Assembly: GCA_934561515.1 (NCBI GenBank)
Contig: CAKTGM010000015.1
Span: forward strand, 1-41,853
From: an uncultured Oscillospiraceae bacterium
GTDB lineage: Bacteria > Bacillota > Clostridia > Oscillospirales > Oscillospiraceae
Reading direction: 5' to 3'
DNA length: 41,853 bases
Each line of letters opens with the position of its first letter. The stretch's first letter is position 1. A model generated the notes under the pieces. That model ran no database searches, was not told where the DNA came from, and saw only the letters and a list, made by a program, of their open reading frames with translations. The position numbers and the translations under genes were made by a program. Of the stretch, positions 1-7,512 are shown piece after piece.

Positions 1-743
1 TCGATGCACTCTTTCTTATAGGTGCCGGCGACGGGATGCTGGAAGCGGGTCGGGTTGGTGGAGTTGCCGGTGATGGACACATCCACGCCCTCAAAGTGCA
101 TGATGGCCACGCCCTCGCGGACATCGTCCGCGCCGTAGCAGCGCACGTTGGCGCGCTCGGTCTCGCTGTAGCGGATCTCGCGCACGATGTTCAGCTTGCT
201 GGTGTGGTAATCGAACTGGGTCTGAACATAGGTGAAGCCGTTGATGCGGGAGATGATCTGGGCGGCGTCCTTGCCGAGACCGTTGAGGATGACGCGCAGG
301 GGCTCCTTGCGGGCCTTGTTGGCGTTGCGGACAATGCCGATCGCGCCCTCAGCGGCGGCGAAGGACTCGTGACCGGCAAGGAAGGCAAAGCACTTCGACT
401 CATCGGAGAGCAGCATCGCGCCGAGGTTGCCGTGGCCGAGGCCGACCTTGCGGTCTTCGGCAACGGAGCCGTCGATGCAGAAGGACTGAAGGCCCACGCC
501 GATGAGCTTGGCAGCCTCGGCAGCGGACGCCGCGCCGGACTTGATGGCGATGGCCGCGCCGACGGTGTACGCCCAGCAGGCGTTTTCAAAGCAGATGGGC
601 TGAATGCCCTTGACGATCTCGTAGGGGTCAAAGCCCTTGGCCTTGCAGATCTCGCGGCACTCCTCGACGGAGGAAATGCCGTACTGAGCGAGGACGCCGT
701 TGATCTTGTCGATTCTTCTCTCGTAGTTTTCAAATAAAGCCAT
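1..743 (-). CDS. GGGtGRT-family protein, 3' end beyond window
   Basis: The frame opens at an ATG at 741-743, 18 bases after the stop of the NifU-like gene, behind a good GGAGG site. It runs open to the window edge, giving about 247 residues beginning MALFENYERRIDKI. The sequence matches my memory of the family named after a C-terminal GGGtGRT motif: a lengthy conserved body with the stretch VGLGHGNLGAMLLSDESK and a Ser/Thr-Asn run (SITGNSTNP). The family is about 330 residues long as I recall it, so the C-terminus with the naming motif lies outside. Its biochemical role is unknown. Pairing with a scaffold protein suggests a role in iron-sulfur chemistry, which is inference. No signal peptide or membrane segment is visible, so it is probably cytoplasmic. 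It is cotranscribed with the gene at 762-1454. Confidence 0.85.
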   Translation of the reverse strand, partial: MALFENYERRIDKINGVLAQYGISSVEECREICKAKGFDPYEIVKGIQPICFENACWAYTVGAAIAIKSGAASAAEAAKLIGVGLQSFCIDGSVAEDRKVGLGHGNLGAMLLSDESKCFAFLAGHESFAAAEGAIGIVRNANKARKEPLRVILNGLGKDAAQIISRINGFTYVQTQFDYHTSKLNIVREIRYSETERANVRCYGADDVREGVAIMHFEGVDVSITGNSTNPTRFQHPVAGTYKKECI

Positions 744-761
744 TGTTTCGTCCTCCCTTCC

Positions 762-1454
762 TTATTCCTGACGCGGGTCGATGTACTTCGCCGCGTTATC
801 CCACTGGCCGTAGTGGCCCTTGGCCTTTTCGAGCGCCTCGTTGGCGTCGATGCCCTTCTTGATGAAGTCCATCATCTTGCCGAGATTGATGAACTCGTAG
901 CCGATGATCTCATCCTGCGCGTTGAGCGCGATCCTGGAGCAGTAGCCCTCGGCCATCTCAAGGTAGCGGGGGCCCTTCTCGGCGGTGGCAAACATCGTGC
1001 CGACCTGGGAGCGCAGACCCTTGCCGAGGTCCTCAAGGGATGCGCCGACAGCAAGGCCGCCCTCGGAGAAGGCAGACTGGGTGCGGCCGTAAAGGATCTG
1101 CAAAAACAGCTCGCGCATGGCGGTATTGATGGCGTCGCACACAAGGTCGGTGTTGAGCGCCTCGAGAATGGTCTTGCCGATGAGGATCTCGCTCGCCATG
1201 GCGGCGGAGTGGGTCATGCCCGAGCAGCCGATGGTCTCAACGAGCGCTTCCTGAATGACGCCCTCCTTGACGTTGAGCGTCAGCTTGCAGGCGCCCTGCT
1301 GGGGCGCGCACCAGCCAATGCCGTGGGTAAAGCCGGAGATATCGGCGATCTGCTTGGCCTGCACCCACTTGCCCTCTTCGGGAATCGGGGCCGGACCGTG
1401 ATATGCGCCCTTTGCGACGGGGCACATATGCTGCACTTCGGTCGTATAAATCAT
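762..1454 (-). CDS. NifU-like iron-sulfur cluster assembly scaffold protein
   Basis: A 230-residue soluble protein of the NifU-like scaffold family that accompanies GGGtGRT proteins in Clostridia. Conserved cysteines lie in WCAPQQGAC and in IGCSGMTHSAAMASE, the latter resembling the cluster-binding GCs loop of IscU/NifU. The ATG at 1452-1454 has an AGGAAG ribosome binding site just upstream, and a TTGCAA-N17-TAGGAT promoter lies about 60 bases further up. It is the first gene of a two-gene operon with the GGGtGRT gene 18 bases downstream. It should hold a transient Fe-S cluster for an unidentified acceptor. It is not the ordinary SufU/IscU of a suf or isc operon, since no cysteine desulfurase gene is near. 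The family call is secure; the physiological role is inferred. Confidence 0.85.
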   Translation of the reverse strand: MIYTTEVQHMCPVAKGAYHGPAPIPEEGKWVQAKQIADISGFTHGIGWCAPQQGACKLTLNVKEGVIQEALVETIGCSGMTHSAAMASEILIGKTILEALNTDLVCDAINTAMRELFLQILYGRTQSAFSEGGLAVGASLEDLGKGLRSQVGTMFATAEKGPRYLEMAEGYCSRIALNAQDEIIGYEFINLGKMMDFIKKGIDANEALEKAKGHYGQWDNAAKYIDPRQE

Positions 1455-1516
1455 AGCGATCTTCCTTTCTTATCTCTGTCCCTGTGAAAAACACGGAACA
1501 TTCCAAACATATAGTT

Positions 1517-1545
1517 ATCCTAGCAAAACCGCAGGGCATTTGCAA
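1517..1545 (-). promoter_or_regulatory. Sigma-A-type promoter of the scaffold/GGGtGRT operon
   Basis: On the minus strand a TTGCAA (1545-1540) is followed after 17 bases by TAGGAT (1522-1517). The distance to the scaffold start codon at 1454 leaves a leader of about 55 bases. The -10 hexamer matches consensus at 4 of 6 positions. Confidence 0.5.
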
Positions 1546-1617
1546 GGTAAAAAAAGCAGAAATTCTGATAAAATCTGGATTCCATTTATGGTCTTTCCGC
1601 CGCCGCGGCCCGTTTTT

Positions 1618-3003
1618 TTACAACAAATGGCGCACGGGGCGCAGCGCAAGGCTCAAAACCTCGTACAGCGCGCGCTTTGCGGGCGGCAGCGCCGCTTCCT
1701 CGTACTGCGCGCCGTAAAGCGTTTCCCCGCCATGCAGGACAAGGCGGCCTCGCTCGATGTATCGCTCGCTCTCCTCGCGCAAAAAGGCGTTGATCTCCGC
1801 GCTTTCGATGACGAGCATCAGCTCGGTGTCGAGATAGGCGCTGCGCATATCGGTATTGAACGAGCCGACGACGCTCAGATCGTTTCCGATGAGGATCGTC
1901 TTCGTGTGCAGCGACTTCTCGCTCACGACCTCGTAGATGTCGATCCCGCGCGAGAGGATGCGCTTTTTCTCGCGCAGGTAGTCCGCGCAGCCGCTCGGAT
2001 TCGCGCCGGTCTCCACGGCGTTCGTCAGGATGCGCAGCTGCCGCTCTCCGGCAAGATCAGCAAGATCGTCGTACATCGCGCGGTTGCAGATGGCATAGGG
2101 CGTTTGCAGCAGCACATCGTCACCCTGCGCCATCAGGCGGCAGAGCGTGTCCCACAGCTCGGGCGATTTGTTCTCCGCGCGCGGGGAATTGCTCAGAAGG
2201 CTCACGCGCGCGGCCGGCACGGTCATCTCCTCCCATCCGGCGGCGGCAAAGGCCTCGGGATATGTTTCGTGCAGCGTTTCATAGCGCTCGCGCAGCGCGT
2301 CGGTCGCGGAGGATGCGCGTCCCTTGACGGTTTTGTTCTCCTTCTGCTGCCAGACGGAGGCAAAATACGCCGAAAGCTGGCAGACGGAGCTGCCTTCTCC
2401 CCCGTCCGACACGACCAGCACATCGCGGTCGATGTTTCTCTTTTCCTGATACGAGCCGAGGAAGAGGTCGCTCGTGTTGCGCCCGCCGAGGATATAGCGC
2501 TTGCCGTCGGCGATGAGGTACTTGTCGTGCAGGCGGTAGTTGAGCTTCCACGGGCGAAGAAGGTCCACAGGGTCGTAGAACCGGACCTCGATGTTCTCTG
2601 CCGCCGCGAGCGCGCGGAGAGTGGCGTTCCCCTGCAAATGGAGAAAGCCGTTGAGCCCGTCGACGATCATGCGCACCTGCACGCCGCGCGCCGAGGCGGC
2701 AAGGAGCGCAGCCATCACGTCCTGCCCGCTCTCGTCCGCGCGCAGGTCAAAGGTCGAGAAGATGATCTCCTGCTGCGCGCTCTCGATGAGCTGCAAGCGC
2801 AAGAGCAGCGCGCTGTCGGAATCTTCAACGGTCATCACGCGTTCCTGCGCGGCGGCGGCGTCCAGCCGCGCTTCGTATTGCTGCCAGAGCGCGCCGTCTG
2901 CCTCCTTTTGCGGCAGCGGGACAAGGATCGCCGTCAGCACCGCGTACAAAAGGTATATTTTCAGCACCGAAGCGATGCGTTTTCTGATCTTTCTCTCTTT
3001 CAT
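1618..3003 (-). CDS. Membrane-anchored phospholipase D-like protein
   Basis: A 461-residue protein with a basic N-terminus and one hydrophobic segment (about residues 13-30), probably an uncleaved anchor, followed by two phospholipase D-type halves. The first half has a full HxKxxxxD motif (H159, K161, D166) followed by GGRNTSD. The second has H366 and K368 followed by GSFNTD, but the position expected to be Asp is Gly373. The family includes cardiolipin synthases and other phosphatidyltransferases, nucleases and toxins. With one membrane segment and two halves it most resembles cardiolipin-synthase-like proteins, but the substrate cannot be read from sequence. It is a single gene: a possible promoter (TGGACA-N16-GATAAA) lies upstream, and the divergent copper unit begins about 115 bases away. 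The ATG at 3001-3003 has only a weak AGGTG site. Confidence 0.85.
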   Translation of the reverse strand: MKERKIRKRIASVLKIYLLYAVLTAILVPLPQKEADGALWQQYEARLDAAAAQERVMTVEDSDSALLLRLQLIESAQQEIIFSTFDLRADESGQDVMAALLAASARGVQVRMIVDGLNGFLHLQGNATLRALAAAENIEVRFYDPVDLLRPWKLNYRLHDKYLIADGKRYILGGRNTSDLFLGSYQEKRNIDRDVLVVSDGGEGSSVCQLSAYFASVWQQKENKTVKGRASSATDALRERYETLHETYPEAFAAAGWEEMTVPAARVSLLSNSPRAENKSPELWDTLCRLMAQGDDVLLQTPYAICNRAMYDDLADLAGERQLRILTNAVETGANPSGCADYLREKKRILSRGIDIYEVVSEKSLHTKTILIGNDLSVVGSFNTDMRSAYLDTELMLVIESAEINAFLREESERYIERGRLVLHGGETLYGAQYEEAALPPAKRALYEVLSLALRPVRHLL

Positions 3004-3118
3004 ATCGCACCTGTTTCATAAAAATCGCAGCGCCAGTTTATCATAAGGATGCGGCAGCTGTCCAGCCTCCGCAGCCCTTCCGCGCCAAGGCAAACTCTTC
3101 GTTTTGCCAAAAAAGTGC

Positions 3119-3148
3119 TTGACAAGCCCCCATATTCCGACCTATACT
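3119..3148 (+). promoter_or_regulatory. Promoter of the copA-csoR operon
   Basis: A perfect TTGACA (3119-3124) and TATACT (3143-3148) are separated by 18 bases. The predicted start of transcription is near 3155, just ahead of the operator-like palindrome at 3164-3180. Confidence 0.85.
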
Positions 3149-3163
3149 ATGGGTAAATCAAAG

Positions 3164-3180
3164 ATACCCCACGGGGGTAT
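3164..3180. promoter_or_regulatory. CsoR-type copper operator
   Basis: ATACCCC (3164-3170) and GGGGTAT (3174-3180) form a perfect inverted repeat around ACG. GC-rich palindromes of the form TACCC...GGGTA are the known recognition sites of CsoR-family copper repressors. Its place between the -10 box and the copA ribosome binding site, and the csoR gene in the same operon, fit repression that is relieved by Cu(I) binding to CsoR. Confidence 0.85.
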
Positions 3181-3206
3181 CCACTTTTTCCGAAGGAGAA
3201 TGCAAG

Positions 3207-5792
3207 TTGAAAAAAGAAACCTACGACGTGACCGGCATGAGCTGCGCCGCCTGCTCGAGCCGCGTGGAGAAGGCGGTCGCCCGGCAAAGCGGCGTGCAGC
3301 AGGTCAGCGTGAACCTCTTGAAAAACAGCATGGTCGTTGAATACGACGAAAGTGCGCTCTCCTCCGCGCAGATCGTTGCGGCGGTCGAGCAGGCGGGCTA
3401 CGGCGCATCGCTGCACGAAAAGCCCGGCGCGGCGGTCCCCGCCGCAAAGGGCGGCGGACAGGGCGGCCTCAGCGCCGCGCAGCAGGCCTACCGCGGCATG
3501 AAGAAACGCCTTGCGCTCTCGCTCGTCTTCACCGTGCCGCTCTTTTATCTCTCGATGGGGCACATGATGGGCTGGCCGCTGCCGGGGTGCTTCCTCGGCA
3601 CGGAAAACGCGCTCGTTTTCGCCTTCACGCAGTTCCTGCTGCTCCTCCCCATCGTCTTTCTCAACCGTCAATATTATATCGGCGGCGCTAAGGCGCTCAT
3701 CCAGCGCGCGCCGAACATGGATTCGCTCATCGCGCTCGGCTCCGGCGCGGCCATTGTGTACGGCATCTACGCCATCTATCGCATCGGCATCGGCTTCGGA
3801 CAAATGGACATGGACACGGTGCACACCTATATGATGGAGCTGTACTTCGAGTCCGCCGGCACGATCCTGACGCTCATCACCATGGGCAAGACCATGGAGG
3901 CGCGCGCCAAGGGCAAGACCTCCGAGGCGATCACAAAGCTCATGGACCTTGCGCCCAAGACCGCGACCGTCGAGCGCGACGGCACAGAGCGCGTCATCCC
4001 CGCCGCCGAGGTGCAGCCCGGCGATGTGCTCATCGTCAGGGCAGGCGAGAGCGTGCCGGTCGACGGCGTGGTGCTCGAGGGCGCGTCCGCGGTCGATGAA
4101 TCCGCGCTGACGGGCGAGAGCATCCCTGTTGAAAAGCAGGCGGGCGACACCGTCATCGGCGCAACGATCAACAAGTCCGGCTACTTCAAGATGCGCGCGA
4201 CGAAGGTCGGCGACGACACGGCGCTCTCCCAGATCGTGCGCCTTGTGGACGAGGCCACCAGCTCCAAAGCACCCATCGCCAAGCTTGCCGACAAGGTGAG
4301 CGGCGTATTCGTCCCCGTGGTCATCGCCATCGCCGTTATTGCAGCGCTCGCGTGGCTTCTGACGGGGCACAGCGTGGAGTTTTCGCTCTCCGTCGGCATT
4401 TCCGTGCTCGTCATCAGCTGTCCCTGCGCGCTCGGCCTTGCGACCCCGACGGCCATCATGGTCGGCACGGGGCGCGGCGCGGCGAACGGCATTCTCATCA
4501 AGTCCGCCGAGGCGCTGGAAACGGCGCACAGCGTCAATACGGTCGTGCTCGACAAGACCGGCACCATCACGCAGGGAAAGCCCGTCGTCACCGACGTTCT
4601 GACCCTTGGCACAGGGCGGGACGAGCTTCTCACCGTTGCCGCCTCGCTTGAAAAGCGCTCCGAGCACCCGCTCGCCGAGGCCATCGCGGCGGAGGCGGAG
4701 AAGGCGCGGCTCACGCTTCTGCCCGTCGAGCACTTTGAGCAGATCCCCGGTCAGGGCCTCCGCGCCGCGGTGGATGGCAGGGACTGTCTTGCGGGCAACC
4801 GTCGCATGATGGAGGCGAACGGCATTTCTGGCGATCCCCTCTTTTCGCGCGGCGAAGCGCTCGCCAAGGACGGCAAAACGCCGCTCTACTTTGCCCGCGA
4901 AGGACGCCTTCTCGGCCTCATCGCCGTGGCGGACGTCGTCAAGCCCACAAGCGCGCAGGCGGTCGCCGAGCTTTCCGGCATGGGCATTGAAGTCGTGATG
5001 CTCACAGGCGACAACGAGCGCACCGCCGAGGCCATCCGCCGTCAGGTCGGCGTGGACCGCGTGGTGGCCGAGGTGCTGCCGCAGGACAAGGAACGCGAGA
5101 TCCGGCGCTTGCAGGAGGGCGGCAAAAAGGTCGCCATGGTCGGCGACGGCATCAATGACGCGCCCGCGCTCGCGCGCGCGGACGTCGGCATCGCCATCGG
5201 CGCGGGCACGGACGTTGCCATCGAGTCGGCGGACATCGTGCTGATGCGCAGCGATCTTCTGGACGTTTCCACCGCCGTGCAGCTGAGCCGGGCGGTCATC
5301 CGCAACATCAAGCAGAACCTCTTCTGGGCGTTTTTCTACAATGCCATCGGCATCCCCATCGCGGCGGGCGTATTTTACCCCGCCTTCCACCTCAAGATGA
5401 ACCCGATGCTCGGCGCGCTCGCGATGAGCTTCAGCTCGGTGTTCGTCGTGAGCAACGCGCTGCGCCTGCGCTGGTTCAAGGCAAGGCACGCAGCGCCGCA
5501 GGAGCGATCTTCTTCGCCGCACGGCGGAGCGGAGATAGCAAGCAGCGAACAAACAGCAAATGAAGAAAAAGGAGAAACAACCATGGAAAAAGTCATCAGT
5601 ATTGAAGGCATGGCCTGTATGCACTGCGTCAAGCACGTGCAGGAGGCGCTCGCCGCCGTTCCCGGCGTGCAGGAGGTAACGGTCGACCTCGAGGGCAAGT
5701 CCGCGACCGTCAGCGTGGACGGCAGCGTGACGGATGAGGCGCTCAAGGCCGCGGTCGACGGCGCGGGCTACGAGGCCCTCTCCGTCCGCTGA
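3207..5792 (+). CDS. copA: Copper-exporting P1B-type ATPase with a C-terminal chaperone-like HMA domain
   Basis: An 861-residue Cu(I)-transporting ATPase of the plasma membrane. In order it has an N-terminal heavy-metal domain with GMSCAAC (Cys13, Cys16), paired membrane helices, the actuator domain (TGES), the transport motif CPC at 405-407, the phosphorylation site DKTGT at 449, GDGIND at 646, a last helix pair, an Ala/Ser/Glu-rich linker of about 35 residues, and a second heavy-metal domain with GMACMHC (Cys804, Cys807). The start is TTG at 3207, eight bases after AAGGAG; no better start exists upstream. A second HMA domain at the extreme C-terminus is unusual for CopA and has its own ribosome binding site and ATG (see 5583). 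The gene sits behind a CsoR operator and is followed four bases later by csoR, so export is expected to rise with copper. Confidence 0.95.
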   Translation: MKKETYDVTGMSCAACSSRVEKAVARQSGVQQVSVNLLKNSMVVEYDESALSSAQIVAAVEQAGYGASLHEKPGAAVPAAKGGGQGGLSAAQQAYRGMKKRLALSLVFTVPLFYLSMGHMMGWPLPGCFLGTENALVFAFTQFLLLLPIVFLNRQYYIGGAKALIQRAPNMDSLIALGSGAAIVYGIYAIYRIGIGFGQMDMDTVHTYMMELYFESAGTILTLITMGKTMEARAKGKTSEAITKLMDLAPKTATVERDGTERVIPAAEVQPGDVLIVRAGESVPVDGVVLEGASAVDESALTGESIPVEKQAGDTVIGATINKSGYFKMRATKVGDDTALSQIVRLVDEATSSKAPIAKLADKVSGVFVPVVIAIAVIAALAWLLTGHSVEFSLSVGISVLVISCPCALGLATPTAIMVGTGRGAANGILIKSAEALETAHSVNTVVLDKTGTITQGKPVVTDVLTLGTGRDELLTVAASLEKRSEHPLAEAIAAEAEKARLTLLPVEHFEQIPGQGLRAAVDGRDCLAGNRRMMEANGISGDPLFSRGEALAKDGKTPLYFAREGRLLGLIAVADVVKPTSAQAVAELSGMGIEVVMLTGDNERTAEAIRRQVGVDRVVAEVLPQDKEREIRRLQEGGKKVAMVGDGINDAPALARADVGIAIGAGTDVAIESADIVLMRSDLLDVSTAVQLSRAVIRNIKQNLFWAFFYNAIGIPIAAGVFYPAFHLKMNPMLGALAMSFSSVFVVSNALRLRWFKARHAAPQERSSSPHGGAEIASSEQTANEEKGETTMEKVISIEGMACMHCVKHVQEALAAVPGVQEVTVDLEGKSATVSVDGSVTDEALKAAVDGAGYEALSVR
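5583..5792 (+). CDS. Possible separately translated CopZ-like copper chaperone inside copA
   Basis: Within the copA frame, AAAAAGGAG (5566-5574) lies eight bases before an in-frame ATG at 5583-5585. This spacing is as good as at any real start in the window. Translation from it would yield a 69-residue protein starting MEKVISIEGMACMHC, the size and form of a free CopZ chaperone that carries Cu(I) to CopA. The preceding 80 bases look like an intergenic spacer: low-complexity coding and a compact inverted repeat (CTTCGCCG/CGGCGGAG, 5512-5529). Two explanations fit: a fused gene that keeps the old copZ start and makes both products, or a copA that lost its stop codon so that everything is now made as one chain. 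Independent initiation is inference. Confidence 0.5.
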   Translation: MEKVISIEGMACMHCVKHVQEALAAVPGVQEVTVDLEGKSATVSVDGSVTDEALKAAVDGAGYEALSVR

Positions 5793-5796
5793 GGCC

Positions 5797-6063
5797 ATGA
5801 GAGCCGATCACGACTCCGTGCGCCGCAAGCTCAGGATCGCGCGCGGCCAGCTCGACGGTATTTTGCAGATGATCGACGACGACCGCTACTGCGTGGACAT
5901 TTCCAACCAGCTTCTTGCCACGCAGTCGCTCCTGAAGAGCGCCAACCGCGAGATCATGCGCGCGCACATCGAAGGCTGCGTGCGCGAGGCCTTGCAGACC
6001 GACCACGTCGACCCCAAGCTGGAGGAGGCCTTCCAGCTCTTAGAGCGCATGGCGCAGTCGTAA
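5797..6063 (+). CDS. csoR: CsoR-family copper-sensing repressor
   Basis: An 88-residue all-helical DNA-binding protein of the CsoR/DUF156 family. The Cu(I) ligand set is intact: Cys32 on helix 2 (DDRYCVD), then His57 and Cys61 (AHIEGC), which identifies a copper rather than nickel or formaldehyde sensor. The chosen start is the ATG at 5797, four bases after the copA stop. Upstream in-frame starts lie inside copA and would add non-family residues. With only a weak GAGG before it, translation is probably coupled to copA. It should bind the palindrome at 3164-3180 when copper is low, giving a self-regulated copA-csoR operon. A terminator follows at once. Confidence 0.95.
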   Translation: MRADHDSVRRKLRIARGQLDGILQMIDDDRYCVDISNQLLATQSLLKSANREIMRAHIEGCVREALQTDHVDPKLEEAFQLLERMAQS

Positions 6064-6072
6064 GCGCAAAAA

Positions 6073-6104
6073 AGGACGACAGCTTTTTAGCTGTCGTCCT
6101 TTTT
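6073..6104. terminator. Bidirectional intrinsic terminator between csoR and the AI-2E permease gene
   Basis: AGGACGACAGCT (6073-6084), a TTTT loop and AGCTGTCGTCCT (6089-6100) form a perfect 12-bp stem, flanked by a run of A before and TTTT after. It can stop transcription from both sides and sits exactly between the two convergent genes. Confidence 0.9.
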
Positions 6105-6107
6105 CCG

Positions 6108-7232
6108 TCATTCGTTCAGGTCCTCGCGCGCAAGGTGCTTTTCCGCAAGCTGCCGCGCCGTGTGCTCCTGCACGAGCTGGAGCGCCACTGCCGTGAGTGG
6201 GATAAAAAACACGATACCCACAAGGCCGAAGAGCTTTCCGCCCAGCAGCGCTGCCAGCAGCGTCCACAGCGGGGCAAGCCCCACGCTGCCGCCGACCACG
6301 TGCGGGTAAATGAACTGGTTTTCCACAAACTGCACCGCCTGATAGACGATGAGGCAAAGGAGCGCCTTGTCCGGCTGGGCAAGCAGCGTCAGCAGTACGC
6401 CGATCGCGCAGGAGGCCAGCGCGCCGACATAGGGCACAAAGGCGAAGGCCGCCGTCAGCGCGGCTGTCAGGCCCGCATAGGGGATGCCGCAGAGGGTAAA
6501 GGCGAGGAAGATCATCGTGCCGAGGATAACGACCTCCACGCACTGGCCCGAGAGGAACTTTGCATAGGTGTCGTGCGTCAGGCGCGCGACGCGGCAGATG
6601 CGCTCCGCCCGCTCTTCCTTCAATCCGGCGAAGAGCAGCCGCTTTGCCCCGCGGGCAAGGCTTCGCCGGTCGGTCAGCACATAGAACATGATGACCGCCG
6701 CGAAGACGACGTTCATCACCGCCGAGACCGTCGTCCCGGCAATGTCCATCACCGAGCCGATCAGCGCGCCCGCGCCGGTGAGCGCCCGGTCGATCACGGT
6801 TTTCCAGTCGAGCGCGGCAATACGCTCGGTGAGCTCGCTCGTATCAACGCCGCGCGCCGAGAGCGATCTCGCCCAGTCGGGCCAGTGCTCCTTCACCAGC
6901 GCGCCGATACTGCCGAGCGACGCGGCGAGCTGCGGCAGCGCCAGCACACACAGCAGCACCACCGCCACCACAACGCACAGAACCGTCAGCGCAAGGCTCA
7001 GCGCATCGATCGTCTTTTCCTTCGCCTGCGGCATCCGGCGCTTTAGGCGCTTTGCGATGCCCAGCATCGGCACGCTGAGCACAAAGGCCATCAAAAGCCC
7101 CGTGATGACGGGCGTGAGGAGCGAAGCGATGCGGCGCAGAAAGAGCGCGACCGCGCCGAGATTCATCAGCGCCGCGTAGAGCGCCACGCCGAAGGCGACG
7201 AGCAAAAATTGCTGTTTGAGTTTTTTATCCAT
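6108..7232 (-). CDS. AI-2E family transporter (polytopic membrane permease)
   Basis: A 374-residue integral membrane protein of the AI-2 exporter/TerC-neighbour family (PF01594). It has two N-terminal hydrophobic segments, an extended helical soluble region (about residues 90-160) and a cluster of C-terminal membrane helices including the conserved QAVQFVENQFIYPHVVG region. The family includes Na+/H+ antiporters and the supposed autoinducer exporters of Gram-positives, so the substrate cannot be stated. Longer reading frames exist upstream, but the promoter at 7312-7340 puts the transcript start near 7305, and the ATG at 7230-7232 (MDKKLKQQ) gives the normal family length. The ribosome binding site is a modest AAAGGGA. 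The gene is monocistronic and shares a terminator with csoR. Confidence 0.9.
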   Translation of the reverse strand: MDKKLKQQFLLVAFGVALYAALMNLGAVALFLRRIASLLTPVITGLLMAFVLSVPMLGIAKRLKRRMPQAKEKTIDALSLALTVLCVVVAVVLLCVLALPQLAASLGSIGALVKEHWPDWARSLSARGVDTSELTERIAALDWKTVIDRALTGAGALIGSVMDIAGTTVSAVMNVVFAAVIMFYVLTDRRSLARGAKRLLFAGLKEERAERICRVARLTHDTYAKFLSGQCVEVVILGTMIFLAFTLCGIPYAGLTAALTAAFAFVPYVGALASCAIGVLLTLLAQPDKALLCLIVYQAVQFVENQFIYPHVVGGSVGLAPLWTLLAALLGGKLFGLVGIVFFIPLTAVALQLVQEHTARQLAEKHLAREDLNE

Positions 7233-7311
7233 GCTGTTTTCGATCCCTTTCGCGCGTCCGCTCTCTTTTACCCTTTGGAGCGCCGGACGGTGCGAATATC
7301 CTTTCATAATA

Positions 7312-7340
7312 ATTATAGGGGAGCGGGCGGCGCTTTGCAA
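7312..7340 (-). promoter_or_regulatory. Promoter of the AI-2E transporter gene
   Basis: On the minus strand TTGCAA (7340-7335) and a perfect TATAAT (7317-7312) stand 17 bases apart. The leader to the chosen start at 7232 is about 75 bases. Confidence 0.75.
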
Positions 7341-7423
7341 GCGCTCTCAAGGCTGTTTTTCATATTCTGCCCCCCTGCTGCGTTTTCCCCGCGCGTTCTT
7401 TCCCTCAAATCGCATTTCTCCCC

Positions 7424-7452
7424 TTGGCGCGGCGGCGATCGTCTGCTATACT
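7424..7452 (+). promoter_or_regulatory. Promoter of the alarmone synthetase gene
   Basis: TTGGCG (7424-7429) and TATACT (7447-7452) are separated by 17 bases, about 60 bases before the start codon at 7513. Confidence 0.7.
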
Positions 7453-7512
7453 GAGAGCAAACGATCACGCTGCTGCGGCGAAGGCGCCGAGCGGCGGAAA
7501 GGCAGGAACAGC

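Noticed and set aside
1540..1617. Terminator after the phospholipase D gene
   Set aside because: An imperfect CAGAA/TTCTG palindrome precedes a T run on the minus strand, but its loop is too small to fold stably.
1540..3021. About 490-codon plus-strand frame opposite the phospholipase D gene
   Set aside because: Low-complexity composition and overlap with a protein that has HKD motifs on the other strand.
5490..5600. Programmed frameshift as in E. coli copA
   Set aside because: The frame is continuous through the chaperone domain and no slippery heptamer or stop is needed; internal initiation explains the layout better.
3147..5798. Open frame of nearly 900 codons opposite copA on the minus strand
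   Set aside because: It mirrors a fully recognisable P-type ATPase, has no ribosome site and no family; GC-rich codons give stop-free antisense frames throughout this window.
7216..7512. N-terminal extension of the alarmone synthetase
   Set aside because: The extra about 99 codons cross the promoters at 7312-7340 and 7424-7452 and do not look like a family domain.
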